DNA from: Thuidium tamariscinum
Lineage: Eukaryota > Streptophyta > Bryopsida > Hypnales > Thuidiaceae
Assembly (NCBI GenBank): GCA_947034885.2
Contig: OX344749.2
Coordinates: forward strand, 12,725,501-12,789,500
Direction: 5' to 3'
Length of the DNA stretch: 64,000 nt
Shown here: in pieces, positions 1 to 11,283 of the stretch
Layout: each line of letters starts with the position of its first letter
Position numbering within the stretch: the first letter of the stretch is position 1
The notes under the pieces: generated by a model
Told to the model about the DNA's origin: nothing
Seen by the model: the letters and a program-made list of their open reading frames with translations, nothing else
Database searches by the model: none
Made by a program: the position numbers and the translations under genes

Positions 1-735
1 TTTCTTATAAGATAGGGAAACTTATTAGCTATGTGGGAATATAATTTTAATTTCAATTAGTGTCCAGGAGCAAAAGATTATTTTACAAAAAGCCAAAATT
101 TCAACTCAGTGGGCCAAAAAAAATCTACAAAGCATTAAAATTAAAATTAAAATTTTTTCATCTTATAGATTATTTTTTTTCCTACATGTGAAGATTTGGT
201 TCATTCCATTTGGATTAGTTATGTGAAAGTTATGAATAATCTTGTTTTGGGGGTAGTTTAAGTATCTTCTTGAAAAAATTACTAATAGAATTCATTTCTG
301 AATGCAAATTTCACTATTTTTCAAAAAAAAATTGCTTAAAAAGGTTTAAATTACTTGCTAGAACAATCTCACTATTGGAATTATTGTATTTTGATCCTAT
401 CTTTAAATTTGAGCTATTAACAATTTATTTTTTTCTTTCAATCTTGGATGTATTGTACTTCTAATTAATAATTTTTTAAATAATGAAAATCAAGCATTTA
501 AATTTTTTTTTAAATCCTATATACTTTCAACTCAATTATTCAATAGAAATTTTTTTTAACTCAAAGTCTATAGTGCAAAAAATTTCTACAAATGGTAGTC
601 AAAGTCATCTAAAATTGTCACTTCTTTTATTATATCACTTCTTTTATTAAAGTAAACCAAACATCCATGGATCTTTGAAGACCATATGAAAAGCGCTCAA
701 TGATTTGATGTAATGTAATATTTCAAAAATAATAA
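1..735. other. AT-rich intergenic DNA, no gene seen
   Basis: AT-rich sequence with many homopolymer runs. The only reading frame of any length (270-464) is biased to Phe, Leu, Lys and Ile, as expected by chance in such DNA. I see no repeat end or motif. Confidence 0.6.
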
Positions 736-737
736 AA

Positions 738-1654
738 CCCCTTAAGGACTAACACAGTTTTGACAATGGAGGTTTTCAATGAATTCTAGCACTTTGATAT
801 TCTTTTGCACACAGAAGTGAATCAATTTTTTTAATTTTAACCTTACCAAAGTAAAAATTACTTTATCTAGTATGCATAAAATGAATTTTAGGAAATTTGG
901 ACGGTTAAATCTTTAGATTATAACAATTTTGGATGATTAACTTCATAGGCCTAAATTGCAGGTTTTGGAGAAAAAAATTAATAAAAAGATGAATAAATAT
1001 TTTTTAACCCCCTTAAGAAAAATATTTGGAGTATAAAGCAAATGTTTTATTTTTTTATTTGAAAATTTGAAAAAAAAATCTCTCAAATTTGTACACATTT
1101 TCAAACATGAAGACTAGAAAGTCAATTCCAAGCAAATTGGATCCTACAAAATTCTTAAGAATTTGTATATCGATAAATTTTTGAAATTTTACAACAAATG
1201 TTGTTATCATATTGTTTGGAATGTCTTAAAAGAATTTGAAATCATTTTAATTATTTTGTGTCATTAATTACACTTGATTGAACATTTTATTCAAAAATTG
1301 TTAAAAACAGTCAAGAATTTGAAATTTCTTTTGAAATTTTTTTGGTTTGTATGGATTATAGAATAGAATTGTGTAAGAAAATGTTTTTTTTCCATCCCTA
1401 CTATTCTTTTCATGAAAAACCATTATACTTGCTCTCTTTTCCTACTAGACTACATTCTCGACTACATTTTGTAAATGAATTTTTAACTACTTCTGATATT
1501 GAAAATTAGAGAATTGAAAAATGCAAAAAGTATGTAAACTTCTTTTCATACAAGATCTTAATTCCCAAAATATTCAGATTTGTTTCACCCTTCCAAGAAA
1601 TTGCCATTGAAAACTTTGGAGAGGACACATTGTGTCCTCCTAGTCCTTGAGGGG
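738..1654. mobile_element. Degraded TTAA-type inverted-repeat element
   Basis: The left end reads CCCCTTAAGGACTAAC and the right end, reverse-complemented, reads CCCCTCAAGGACTAG. The right end is followed by TTAA at 1655-1658; the left flank (TAAA/AAAA) looks like a decayed TTAA. No coding capacity. Both ends match the better preserved element at 15722-17391 and a partial copy starting near 48503. TTAA target sites are the hallmark of the piggyBac superfamily; that assignment for this copy is an inference. Confidence 0.5.
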
Positions 1655-1658
1655 TTAA

Positions 1659-4298
1659 GTTAAAGTAAGTGCAATTAAGCTTATTATACTAATTTACATT
1701 GGCCCCTGTCAGACATGGTATAGATGGGATGTTGTATTCTAAGTTAATTACACACTAACCAAGAAAATAAGACCCAAAACAGGTGGCCATTGAGGCAAAT
1801 GTTACTGTTTGACATTAAAAGCTGAAGGCTGCTGGAAAAAAATTACGTCTTTCATTGTACAGCAGTGATCCCAAAACTGGCTAAATTTCGCTCATTTTCT
1901 ACATAATTTTTTCATGCGCTTTGTATAAATTTTTAAAAATCTTTCAAAAATGAACATTTGGCTAAAAACCCAAAATAGGTTCTGAGATCATTGTTGTACA
2001 GTACAGTACTTGGATGACCCAGCTTTGGATGAATAATTAACAAAGAGACTGAGGCGGTTGTTAGCGTTCAGTGAATCTTTTCCCTTCGCAGTTTTTGTTT
2101 GCTCAGGGTTGGAGCGCCTAGGTGCTGCGTGTTTGATCAAGTGAGGAGGTTGCACGGGCTGGACGTTAAATCCTCCCATTCAAGGTGGGCCTAGCAGGGT
2201 AAATTTTGGGTTCTCTAGGGGAAAAGTGGAAAAAAAAAGTCCTTTATTTTGTATCATGTCTAGAATATGTTCCTCACCAGGGTTTGTTTTTTGGCAATTT
2301 GGTGTAAAATTGCACCAAATTTTTTGGCCTGACACCAAGCCTATTGGAAAAAAACAGTAAAATTTGGATGAAATCGCCAATAAACTTTAATTTTTTTTAA
2401 AATAGTGGATGAAATCGTCAAATAATGGATGAAAATAGAATGATAGATATGTATTATGTGTTAATATGATATTTTCTATCCAATATATGGATGAATGTTG
2501 AGATTTGGAGCTCCACAATAAAATGGAATATCGCCACTTTGACACTTCACAAGAAATGAAAAAAAATAAAACTATTCCTCATCCCTCCTAGCTAATTTGG
2601 GGTCTCTGATTGCAAATATGAATTCAAAATTTGCAGGGAAAAAAAAATCTTGGGTTTTTCTTTGAGCTAAATCCACTTTGTTAGACCCACCTTCAATGGT
2701 AGGATTTAATGTTGTGCATTGCACAGTGAGAAGAGAGCATCTGATGTAGAGTGACAAAAAGTGATTAGTGATTTCCAAATACAATGTGAGCTTGATTGAA
2801 AACTAACTAAGCATTAGAGAAAATTTGGACTCTCTAGAAGGCTATGGCAAAGGTTTGACAAGCCACTTTGTATGGAGAACCCTACTCAACTAGAAAAAGT
2901 ACAAAATCTCTTACGAAATTGCAATTTATTTTTGTGTGAATATTTTCATTGTCAACTTGAATATGTTAGATTTCTATAGCTTTCTTCCAATTGAACACAA
3001 GTGTTTGTGTACCAAGGCTCTAACATTTGGTTGTACTATTGTACACATGACACTTGGTGCACAAGAGCTATAGGGGAAAAAATTCTAGTCCATGCCAAAT
3101 AAATGTAATCTTGACCCTTTTGACACTTCTTAGCAACTTTTGAAGAGTCTAGATTTTTCCTAACATTAGGTTAAATCCAAGTGAACAATTTGATAGAAGT
3201 GAATTAAAGGCAAAACGCCCATTCCTGCACCTATTCCTTACAGTGGACTCTAGATTTACCCAAATGCGTTAGTAGACTTCCTTTAATGTGTTCGCCACAC
3301 GTATGATTGTAATTTGCTGACACAACTAAAGGACACATAGGGAAATTTAGTTGGCTAAGTGCTGATTTTCGTAGGGTTCAGTTTGGGGGGCACCTACAGG
3401 ACGGTTCTACAGGTCTAGGGAGCCAACACTTTGAAAATTTATAGAAATTACATATTGTATCCAAAAAATCTAATTTTTTTAATATTCATGATTTTCACTT
3501 GCTAATACTAGAAAAATATCATTTTTAGAAAACGTTGCCTCGAACTATGCTGAATTCCTTATTTGAACGGTTTTGGGTGTTTCCATTGTACCAAGATTGA
3601 GTGTTGTGAGATCAAACTGAGAATTGATATGTGATTAGTGACTGGACTGAGCGACCAGTTGGAGAAATTGAGGCTGAGTGAGCTCTAAGTGTAGTGAATA
3701 AGAAATGATCTGATTGAGGTATGCAGAGGTGATTGGAGAGCCTGATTGGGTCAATTGCAAAGCTGGCTACTTTGAGTGATCAGTCATCAAAACTGGATCA
3801 AAAGTGAGCGACTGGGAAGACTGATCGGAAGACTTACTGGAAACTTCAAAGGATTGGGGTTGATGAGGATACTTGGAAGCGATAAGTCTGTAGCATTTCC
3901 AAGATACCGAACTATGATCGAGAAGACTGTACTTGCTGCTCGGATCGACAATAGATCAAGAGCGCTTGTGAGTGTTGTGGAGTGATAAAGGCTGGTTGAG
4001 GTGATAGCACTGCTACGAAGCATTGAGCGAGAGAATTGCAAGGTTAAAACGGTATTGAGAGAGCTGTCAAGAGAAGACTGAAACTCCACGATCAGTCAAA
4101 ACTTGGAGTGGCTGTAAGATATTGGAGTAGACCACATTTCTTTTACAATTTAATTTTGTGCAAGGAATTCAAGTCTGGATGAAGCAAGTATTTGGAACGA
4201 TCAAGTTGGAGTGGACCAATATTCACTTCTTGTGGATGTTGAGAAGAAGAAATCCAAAGTGACCAACGTGAAGATTTGGAGTAGTGCAAGATTGGGAG
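1659..4298. other. Intergenic DNA before the LINE, no gene seen
   Basis: Short open frames occur on both strands (1988-2784 and 3776-4461), but none has a recognisable domain. From about 3590 to 4298 the composition shifts to purine-rich runs with short phrases such as TTGGAGTAG and GAAGACTG recurring. This flank continues beyond 39136 on the far side of the LINE, so both sides belong to the old pre-insertion locus. It may be decayed repeat DNA; I cannot assign it. Confidence 0.5.
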
Positions 4299-4309
4299 TT
4301 TGAAGATAG
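4299..4309. repeat. LINE target-site duplication, 3' side
   Basis: TTTGAAGATAG lies next to a T-run (poly-A of the minus-strand LINE). The same 11 bases occur at 39125-39135 beyond the LINE 5' end. A long variable duplication beside a poly-A tail is typical of target-primed reverse transcription. Confidence 0.85.
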
Positions 4310-4366
4310 TTTTTTTTTTTTTGAAAACGGGGGTGACCATTGAAAACCAAAAGGGAAAGAAAACAA

Positions 4367-5130
4367 TCAATCCGGCTCACGCGGAAAAGACAGCCTCGGT
4401 GGGAGGCTGAGAGAGAGGTGCCACTTAGGCTTGTGAAGAGAGCCAGAGCAGAAGATCTCATTTTTACACCAAGTGTTTAAAAACTCCTGACTAATGATAC
4501 TTTGCCTATCTTCACTGCAAGAGTTGTAATAGGAAAGGATGTGATTCCTATGGACCATGCCCGCAACAATAGTATCCCGCCACGCAAGGGCTCTATTAGC
4601 CTTGGTGTCAATTGGTTGGTTTTCAAAGACCAATTTGTTCTTGGCACACCAGATGTGCCAGAGGATAGCCGAGCGGAAGGTGTCGCTTGCGATGTTGATC
4701 GAATTTGTGGCAAGGGTGTAGCTACCATTTCTGTCGTGGGTGCCAGGGCTAATTCCGGTGGCCGCTTCCTTCCAAGAAAGGGAATCATTCTGGTTGAGCG
4801 CGCTACAGATGTGTCGGAAGCTGCGCCAGACTTTCTTGGCTGTCCTGCATGCGAAGAGAAGATGCTCCGTGGTTTCCACGCATCGGTGGTTGTAGTTATG
4901 ACACAGGGGAGAGAAGCCCATCTTCGCGCTCCAATTGGCGGTGGGGAGCCCTCCGGAATTTGTCAGCCACAAGAAGAATTGCAATTTCGCGGGTCTTCTG
5001 TTGTCCCAAATAATCTGGATTGCGCTCATGATCTCTTGTGGGGTCAGGTTTAGCTGCTCTAATTTCTTTTGTATGCGTGTGGGTGATGCCTTCTGGTTGA
5101 GGATGATCTGGTAACCAAGTCGTGTCGAGT
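4367..5130 (-). pseudogene. LINE zinc-binding (zf-RVT) C-terminal domain
   Basis: Open from about 5029 down to a stop at 4367. The protein has the usual zf-RVT series: IWDNRRPAKLQFFLWLT near the start, then GLPTANW, a C-x8-C spacing (LCHNYNHRC), the TTEHLLFAC phrase and VWRSF, followed by an IWCAKNKLVF stretch. This domain follows the reverse transcriptase in plant L1-type LINEs. The frame upstream is cut by the element at 5134-5881. Confidence 0.85.
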
Positions 5131-5884
5131 AAGGGTGATTGCAAGAAACACTTGTCCTATTTTTTGTCCCCTTGACTTCTAATAGGTAGTTTTTTGCTCA
5201 TAACTTTTGCATCGTTTTTCCTATCAACTTGAAATTTGGATTGAAGGTGCACACAAAAGTTTTATATGTTGTGTAATTTTTTCAATTTTTTCAAAATTAT
5301 TTTACTATTTTAAAACTGCCCCCAATTGGCTGTCTACCTTGGCCATTTTCGGGGTTTTAGTCCTATTTTTGACTCAAAAATCCGAATTTGAAGCCACAAA
5401 TTGGACAAGTTGGAGTTCTACTAACATTTAAAGGATTGACAGTGACTTTTTATAAAAATAGTAAAATGCCTATTGTCCACATGGGGTCAAAGTGACCTTC
5501 CTTTGCACAAACTCTATGAAGAGGGAAAAACTTTTTTAGAGGAATTTTTTCTTGCAATGTGTGTACAATTTTGTTTAGAAAAATGGGTTTTTTTGAAATA
5601 ATTTTTTGATTTTTTTTCTAATTATAAAAAATAAAAAGGTCCACAGATCCTTTTTCTACTATTTTTTGCTCCCTATGGCCTATGAAGTACTTTTAGTAAT
5701 CCATAATACTGCATAATACTGCATAGTACTACCCAGATTTGCAAGTGCCCGAAATCGACGATTGAGATTTGCAGGCGCGCGTCAGACGCGATGTACTATT
5801 AGGATCGTGTAGTACTGCCAATACTATGCCAAAAAACATCATTTTGAGCCAAAAACGTGAAGTGTTTCTTGCAATCACCCGTAA
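5131..5884. mobile_element. Harbinger-like non-autonomous element inside the LINE
   Basis: About 748 bp (5134-5881) with inverted ends GGGTGATTGCAAGAAACAC, flanked by TAA at 5131-5133 and 5882-5884. A 3-bp TAA/TTA duplication is typical of PIF/Harbinger. No transposase. The interior matches the larger element at 27153-28244 (Ser/Thr-free AT-rich DNA with a CCCCCAATT segment). It lies in the LINE, so it is younger than the LINE. Confidence 0.75.
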
Positions 5885-8300
5885 TTAAAAAATTCCTTTG
5901 TTTGTCCGTCCTTCGTTTGCCAAAGCCATTCTCCTGGATCGAAATCAAGATTCTCTACCGTGTCTTGAAGCCAGATCGTGCCGCTGAATTTCTGGCTAGG
6001 GTTGATTACTGTTGACTCAAGTTCGCCGCTAGTCGTGATGACTCGGGCCCACTTAAGTACCTTCTCTGTTAGGTCCCATAATTCCTTCTGTTCTTCGCAT
6101 CTGTGAAAACGAGAGTATAAGGGATAGAATCTTTTACCTTTTGTGGGTCTTGCAGTTCGAAGAGGGCTGGCATCACCTGATTTCCAACCTCCATGATCCA
6201 GTCCAAATTTTTTAATGGTGTAGTTTGGCAGATTGGCTATGAAGCCGGGATTGCGTCGAGGATTTCAGCCTTCCTCTGCTGTGTAAAGCTGGTGCCGATT
6301 ATCCTACGCAGTTCTGCGTCACTTTTCCATGCTTTCGTAGCTTCGTCCCACACATCCTGTATCTTATGTATTCCTTTCCTGGACCATGTGCTACCGAATG
6401 AATATGGTCTGTTGCCCAGCATGGAATCCAGGTGGTCCCTCAGGGCAGGGTTCCAGAAGATTTGTTGTCGTTTCATTTCTTCCTTGCTGGAAGATTGTTG
6501 GAACTTCAGACCCTGTCTTACTTGGCACTATGCTTTCCACACTGTCCACCAGATGTCGGAGCCTTTACTATTAATTCTGGAGGCTGAGATGATGTAGCGG
6601 TTTAGCAGATGTTCGGTGGCCATTTGCCACCACACTTGGGACAGATTGATTTAATTTGGAACTGAATAATGGTTCTCCATGGTGCACTTCCAAGCATTAA
6701 TCCTGTGATCATGAGTTTGGCAAGGAGGGCCTAGACCTATAGGGATGGATTGAGTAGTTTGATACCGCCTTGATTGAGTTTTAGTTTGAATGAGGGATCG
6801 AATCCCATTCTACCTTGGCGTGGCATCTGCGCTCCCCGTTCTCTCCCGACCAAATGTAGTTACGTATTAGGTTTTTGACTTTTGCGAGTGAATCCTGTTG
6901 TGGAACCTAGTAAGAGGTGAGGTACCACATTGAAGCTAGCAAGACTTGGTTTGCTATCAATACTCTATCTGCTAGGAAGAGTTTAGCTGTGCTCCATACG
7001 GCTAACTTTTGTTTGAGGTTCTGCAACGCTACTCTAAACCGTTGTTCAATTGTGACCTGGAAACCAAATGTGAAGCCAAGATATCTCGTGGTTTCCCCTG
7101 GTTGCAGCTACTGAAGGAAGACTTCGGAGCCCTAGTCAAACAATTTGGGTGATTTGCTAACCCAAATTGCTTTGGATTTGTGCCAGTTCACTTTGGATCC
7201 TGATGCTAAGACAAATAGGTCTAGGACTACCTTTGCTCTGTTAAGATTGTCTTGGTTACCAACTAAGTACATGTTAGTATCATCTGCAAATTCTTGATCA
7301 GTGACGCTTTCTTCCGTGTCTGAGAGTTTGAGACCTTTAATGTTTTGGTTTTCTAGGAGGTAGCCTAACCTATCAACTATGAACAGGTAAAGGAACGGGG
7401 CTAGGGGGCACCCTTGGCGGATTGATCTGGTCAGTTGGAAAGGGGTACTTCTAGATCTGTTAATGTCCACAGTGCACTAGGAGTCTACATATAGTGTTCT
7501 TATCATTTTAATCCATTGTTGGTTGAAACCTATAGAAGCTAGGGTGCCTTCTAAGAATCCCCATTCCACCCTGTCGTAGGCTTTTTCAAAGTCTAGAAGT
7601 AGCATGACCATGGATTGGGACGATTCTAAGGTCCAATCTATAGATTCATGAGCTAGGAAGACATTGTCTATGATACTTCTTCCCTTGATAAATCCTGTTT
7701 GGTTTGGTCTTATTAAATTATTTAGTGAGGGTTGTAGTCTTCTTGCAATGGATTTAGCTATTATCTTGTAGATTGTTCCAAGTAGTGTGATAGGACGCCA
7801 GTTTTTAATGTTGGTCTTACTGCCTCCTTTTGGGATTAAACATAGTAGACCCGTGTTGAGTTCTTTTATTAATTTCCCTGAGTTTAAGGCTTCCTAACAT
7901 ACCTGGTAAATATCGTGGCCTATCGTTTCCCACAAAGCTTTGAAGAATTTAGCTGGGAAGCTGTCCTCGCCCGGAGCTCGTCTCGCCGGTAACTCCTTGA
8001 GTGCTTCAAAGAGTTCTTCCTAGGATATGGCTTTGGTTAACTCGGAGTTCATCTCCTTTATTACCTTCCTCGGGATTGCTGACCAACAGCTTGACCTGGC
8101 ATTCAAGTATTCTTCGGATTCTCCTTGCGAGGAAAAGAGCTCTTGGTAGTATCTTGTGGTGTATTCTGCCATCTGGTCATTGGAGTTGTACTCTCTTCCA
8201 TTTTCGTCGATAAGTTGTGGAATCGGGGGGGTGGACTTGACTTGATTTGTTCCTAGGAAGAAGTCCTTCTTCATCCTGCCGTCGATTTCAAACCAACGAG
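5885..8300 (-). pseudogene. LINE reverse transcriptase domain, degraded
   Basis: Read on the minus strand in several frames. The clearest block (about 7470-7132) has RSIRQGCPLAPFLYLFIVD followed by the FADDT active-site box near 7276-7296 and ASGSKVNWHKSK, the standard order of non-LTR RT motifs. Upstream, 8274-8020 has the MKKDFFLGTNQ and YYQELFSS phrases seen before the RT in plant LINEs. At least four frame interruptions separate these blocks, so this is not functional. Confidence 0.85.
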
Positions 8301-8422
8301 CAGAGAGCGGAGGGATTCGGCCTCAGCTTTTGTAATTTCCATTTTAGTAAGTTCCTGTTGGGCCTTACTTTGCGCTTTTTGCAGAAATAGGTCGCTTGGG
8401 TTGGCTTGGAGCAGTCTTTCAG

Positions 8423-8907
8423 CTAAGGATAAGGATGATTTGACCTGTCGAATAACCGAATTCTATTTTGGTGTTCTACTGCTCTTTTTTTGGCGATAGT
8501 TATGCATAATTCTTTGGTTCTTTCCATGGCAGTTGCTATCCATTGCATCCAGCCTAGCTCTTTGTGATTCGGTCTGGGCTCTTCGTTCCATTTGTTAATT
8601 ATATCTTGTTTGACTGATTTGTCCTTAAGTAATGTGATGTTAAATCTGAATGGGGGGCTGCCTTCTTGTAAAGCTCTATGTCTCCTAATGCAGATTAGTA
8701 TTGGGAGATGGTTTGATATAGTGCTATAGCCTGTAAGTATATTAATTTTTCCACCTCTTTCTCGGAACCATTCTCCTACGTGGGCTCTGTCTAATCTTGC
8801 CAAAAACAATTCATTTTCTCTTTTGTTTGACCAGGAATAGGGTAGGGATTTTTGTGAGTCAAAATCATCACTTAAGTGGGCGTCCTCTAAGCCAAGTTTG
8901 AAGATTA
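8423..8907 (-). pseudogene. LINE endonuclease end and linker
   Basis: Open frame with NELFLARLDRAHV and SNHLPILICI, the C-terminal part of the exonuclease-endonuclease-phosphatase fold (the SDH-like box is SNH here), then a charged linker. It continues directly the endonuclease start found at 38526-39072 once the large insertion is removed. Position 8908-8910 is the CTT target duplication of that insertion. Confidence 0.85.
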
Positions 8908-8910
8908 CTT

Positions 8911-8987
8911 CACTAGTAGAAACCCCTGTTTAATGTAACAAGACCTATTTTTTCTTGACGAATTTTGCTAGACATCAAATGTAACAA
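8911..8987 (+). repeat. Left terminal inverted repeat of the giant element
   Basis: Begins CACTAGTAGAAACCCCTG and matches the reverse complement of 38447-38522 with about eight differences in 77 bases. The shared block is followed on both sides by a second shared phrase, CCAGGGTTGTTCTG, which on the right comes after an extra hairpin segment. Confidence 0.9.
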
Positions 8988-9029
8988 CCAGGGTTGTTCT
9001 GTTAGACATATTTTTGGGTTTCGGCGTCG

Positions 9030-9480
9030 TGTTAGACGTCCGATGTCGCATGTCGTATAAGACAACCTGTCGCTACCCCGTCCCGTCCCGTCGCGCAAGG
9101 GTAAATTTTTTTACCGCGAAGTAAGAAGTTTTTGCCTACGTGGCAGGCTGTCTACGCTGACGTGGAAAGCGAGGCAGGGCGACTACGGGTGGGGCGACCG
9201 CGTCTCTGGTAAGGGCGACCGCGCATCCGATTTTCAGGGCGACAACGGGTAGGCGACAGCGGGTGCAGAGGCGACCGCGGGTACCGGGCTTAGGCACGAC
9301 CGCGGGTTAAAAATCCAGCGCGACCGCGTCTCTTTTGCGACCGCGGGTGCAATGGAAGGGCGACTTCGGGTATAGGGCGACCTCGGGTACAAGAGAAGGG
9401 CGACTTCTGGTTAGGGGCGACCTCGGGTGCAGGGCGACCACGCCTCTGTCTTTGATGGCGACCGCGGGTGTTTTTTACCC
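9030..9480. repeat. GC-rich subterminal array, left end
   Basis: About fifteen imperfect copies (counted by eye, 9175-9471) of a 13-14-base motif with core GGGCGAC followed by CGCGGGT, CTCGGGT, or CGCGTCT/CGCGCAT, mostly in plus orientation and spaced by a few bases. The surrounding DNA is AT-rich, so the array stands out as a CpG island. In CACTA elements such subterminal repeats bind the element's accessory protein; here that role is inferred. Confidence 0.85.
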
Positions 9481-10132
9481 CTAAATGCTCAAGGCCTTTG
9501 GGGGAGTTTCTAGGAATTTGTTCTAATTTCTAAAGTGAAGAAAAAAATTACTTCATGATGAGCTTTAAGAAAGAAAATTTTAAATGTAACCATTCTAATT
9601 CAAACTAGACATGTCAGAGATCATTTAGGAGAACAAAACATATATCACTTATGGATTGAAAGATTATAATGTTTAATCACTATAGTGTCCAAATTGCCAA
9701 AGAGATTTGAAGTCATTCAACCCTCCGTTTACAAGTCTAATCTAAAAAGTTTATGATTAAAAAAACCGGGATGAAAGGGCTTTACAAGCATAACCCCGGT
9801 CAATTTATTGCTTCTCAAAATGTACTCTACAATCTTTTTCCTATATAATGTACAATTCCAATAGACTTTAATTTTGTTTGAAGCGTATACCGAGCTTGCC
9901 TTATAGAATGGTTTTAAAATATAACTACCATTTTCAAAGTTTATTTATAGCATTGTGACCTTTTAAACTACAATCCTTGATTATTACTACAGGTCTACAC
10001 TTCATTGTAGTTTTCATTTTAAATAACAACAATATATTATACATTTTGAATTTTTTTCTTGTAGGGGTGTGAGGGTGTGCCTCTAAAGGACCTTTGTGTT
10101 TGTGGTGTATTGAATTGAATTGACACAATCAT
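9481..10132. other. Non-coding interior of the giant element
   Basis: AT-rich, no convincing gene. The phrase around 9643-9680 (ATATCACTTATGGATTGAAA followed by TTATAATGTTT) recurs at about 31229-31262, at 23235-23262 in part, and inverted near 18770-18810, so it is part of a repeat family within the element. Confidence 0.5.
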
Positions 10133-10136
10133 TAAC

Positions 10137-11066
10137 CCGTAAAGCCCCGAATTGCATTTCTAGGGATCTCACTACCTATTGAATTTAATTTTCTTTTCTT
10201 TGAAATTTTGACACAACATGTGCCCGCAACTTAGGGGAAAAGGACCAACAATATAATCCCTTTTGACTACACGATCAAAAAGTTAGGACATGACGTGTTG
10301 TTTCCTTTAAAATTGTGCGTAGCCCGGGCACCAAAAAAAAACTTCTTTAGAAATTGTGACATTAAGAAATAAAAATTTGAAATATCTTTATTAGATTTTT
10401 ATCTATGTGTAAACCTTTGAATCATTCCATTTCAATACATGAGTCAAAAGTTATGAGGAATTTTAGTTTGGGGTAGTCAATGGGTACTTATAGAATCTCT
10501 ACTCTACCAAAAAAGTTTGAAATTCTTTATTCCATTCAATTTTTTATATTTTTGAAAAAAAAGTGAAACATTGGATGAAGATTGTTTCTTACAATACTTT
10601 AACTAAAGTAATTGGCATTTGTCATTTTTATAAATAATTTGTTGACAACTTAGTATTTTCAAGCATTTTCTATTTTTTTGTTGGTTTCTAACTTAATGTT
10701 TTTTCTCCCATATGTTGAACAATTCCAAATGATTACAAATTTGTAGAATGTAGAGCATACATACCACTTTGATTCTAATATGAGTTTAAAGAATAACCAT
10801 CAATTTTGAGTGTTTTTTATACTAATGTCACCTTGTCAAGGGCAATTGGCCAATTGCCGGAAAAAAAGGGGTTTTGCTAGTACAAATGTTAATATCTTGC
10901 AATGTACATGGTGAAGATTTTCTCCACATCTTCTGAAACCATCCCACAAGAATATCTCACCATTTCATATGTGACAACAAAAATTTCAAAAACATTGCAC
11001 TTGTATTACAAAACGCAATTTTGGAGCAATTTGGGTAGAAATATACTTAGTTAAAAATCTGTGAGG
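10137..11066. mobile_element. TTAA-flanked non-autonomous element, diverged copy
   Basis: Flanked by TTAA at 10133-10136 and 11067-11070. The left end CCCGTAAAGCCCC and the interior (TGTGCCCGCAACTTAGGGG, a CCCGGGC phrase, and ATGAGTCAAAAGTTATGAG) match the left half of 58611-59353 and, inverted, 40548-41388. No coding capacity. Diverged, so an older copy. Confidence 0.6.
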
Positions 11067-11283
11067 TTAACCAACTAAACCAAAGGCTAGAAAATAATAA
11101 AATAACCCCAAAATTAATATGTCGAAATACGATGAAAATGCCTAGTAAGGTGCTACAACATATCAATATGTAAGGTACTAAACTACTAGGCTATAAACTT
11201 CCGCTAGAAATCTTTTCAAAAAAACATTTTTGGAAGATACAGTGGGACTAATTTACCTTCCAAACAATTGGACTAATATCTAG

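Larger units (their letters stand above)
4310..8910 (-). mobile_element. L1-type LINE, 3' part (RT and zinc-binding domain)
   Basis: This is the larger, 3' part of a LINE on the minus strand; the 5' part is at 38523-39124, on the other side of the 29.6-kb element. In LINE order (downward coordinates) it holds the end of the endonuclease, a linker, reverse transcriptase, a C-terminal zinc-binding domain and a poly-A tail at about 4310-4322. A 748-bp element (5134-5881) is inserted between RT and zinc-binding domain. Without insertions the LINE is about 4.4 kb. The 5' end sits about 50 bp before the endonuclease start, so ORF1 is absent: either 5' truncation or a one-ORF LINE. Several stops and frame changes make this copy inactive. 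Confidence 0.9.

Noticed and set aside
4502-5053. 183-codon plus-strand frame
   Set aside because: Mirror of the LINE zinc-binding domain on the minus strand, which has clear family motifs; the plus frame has none.
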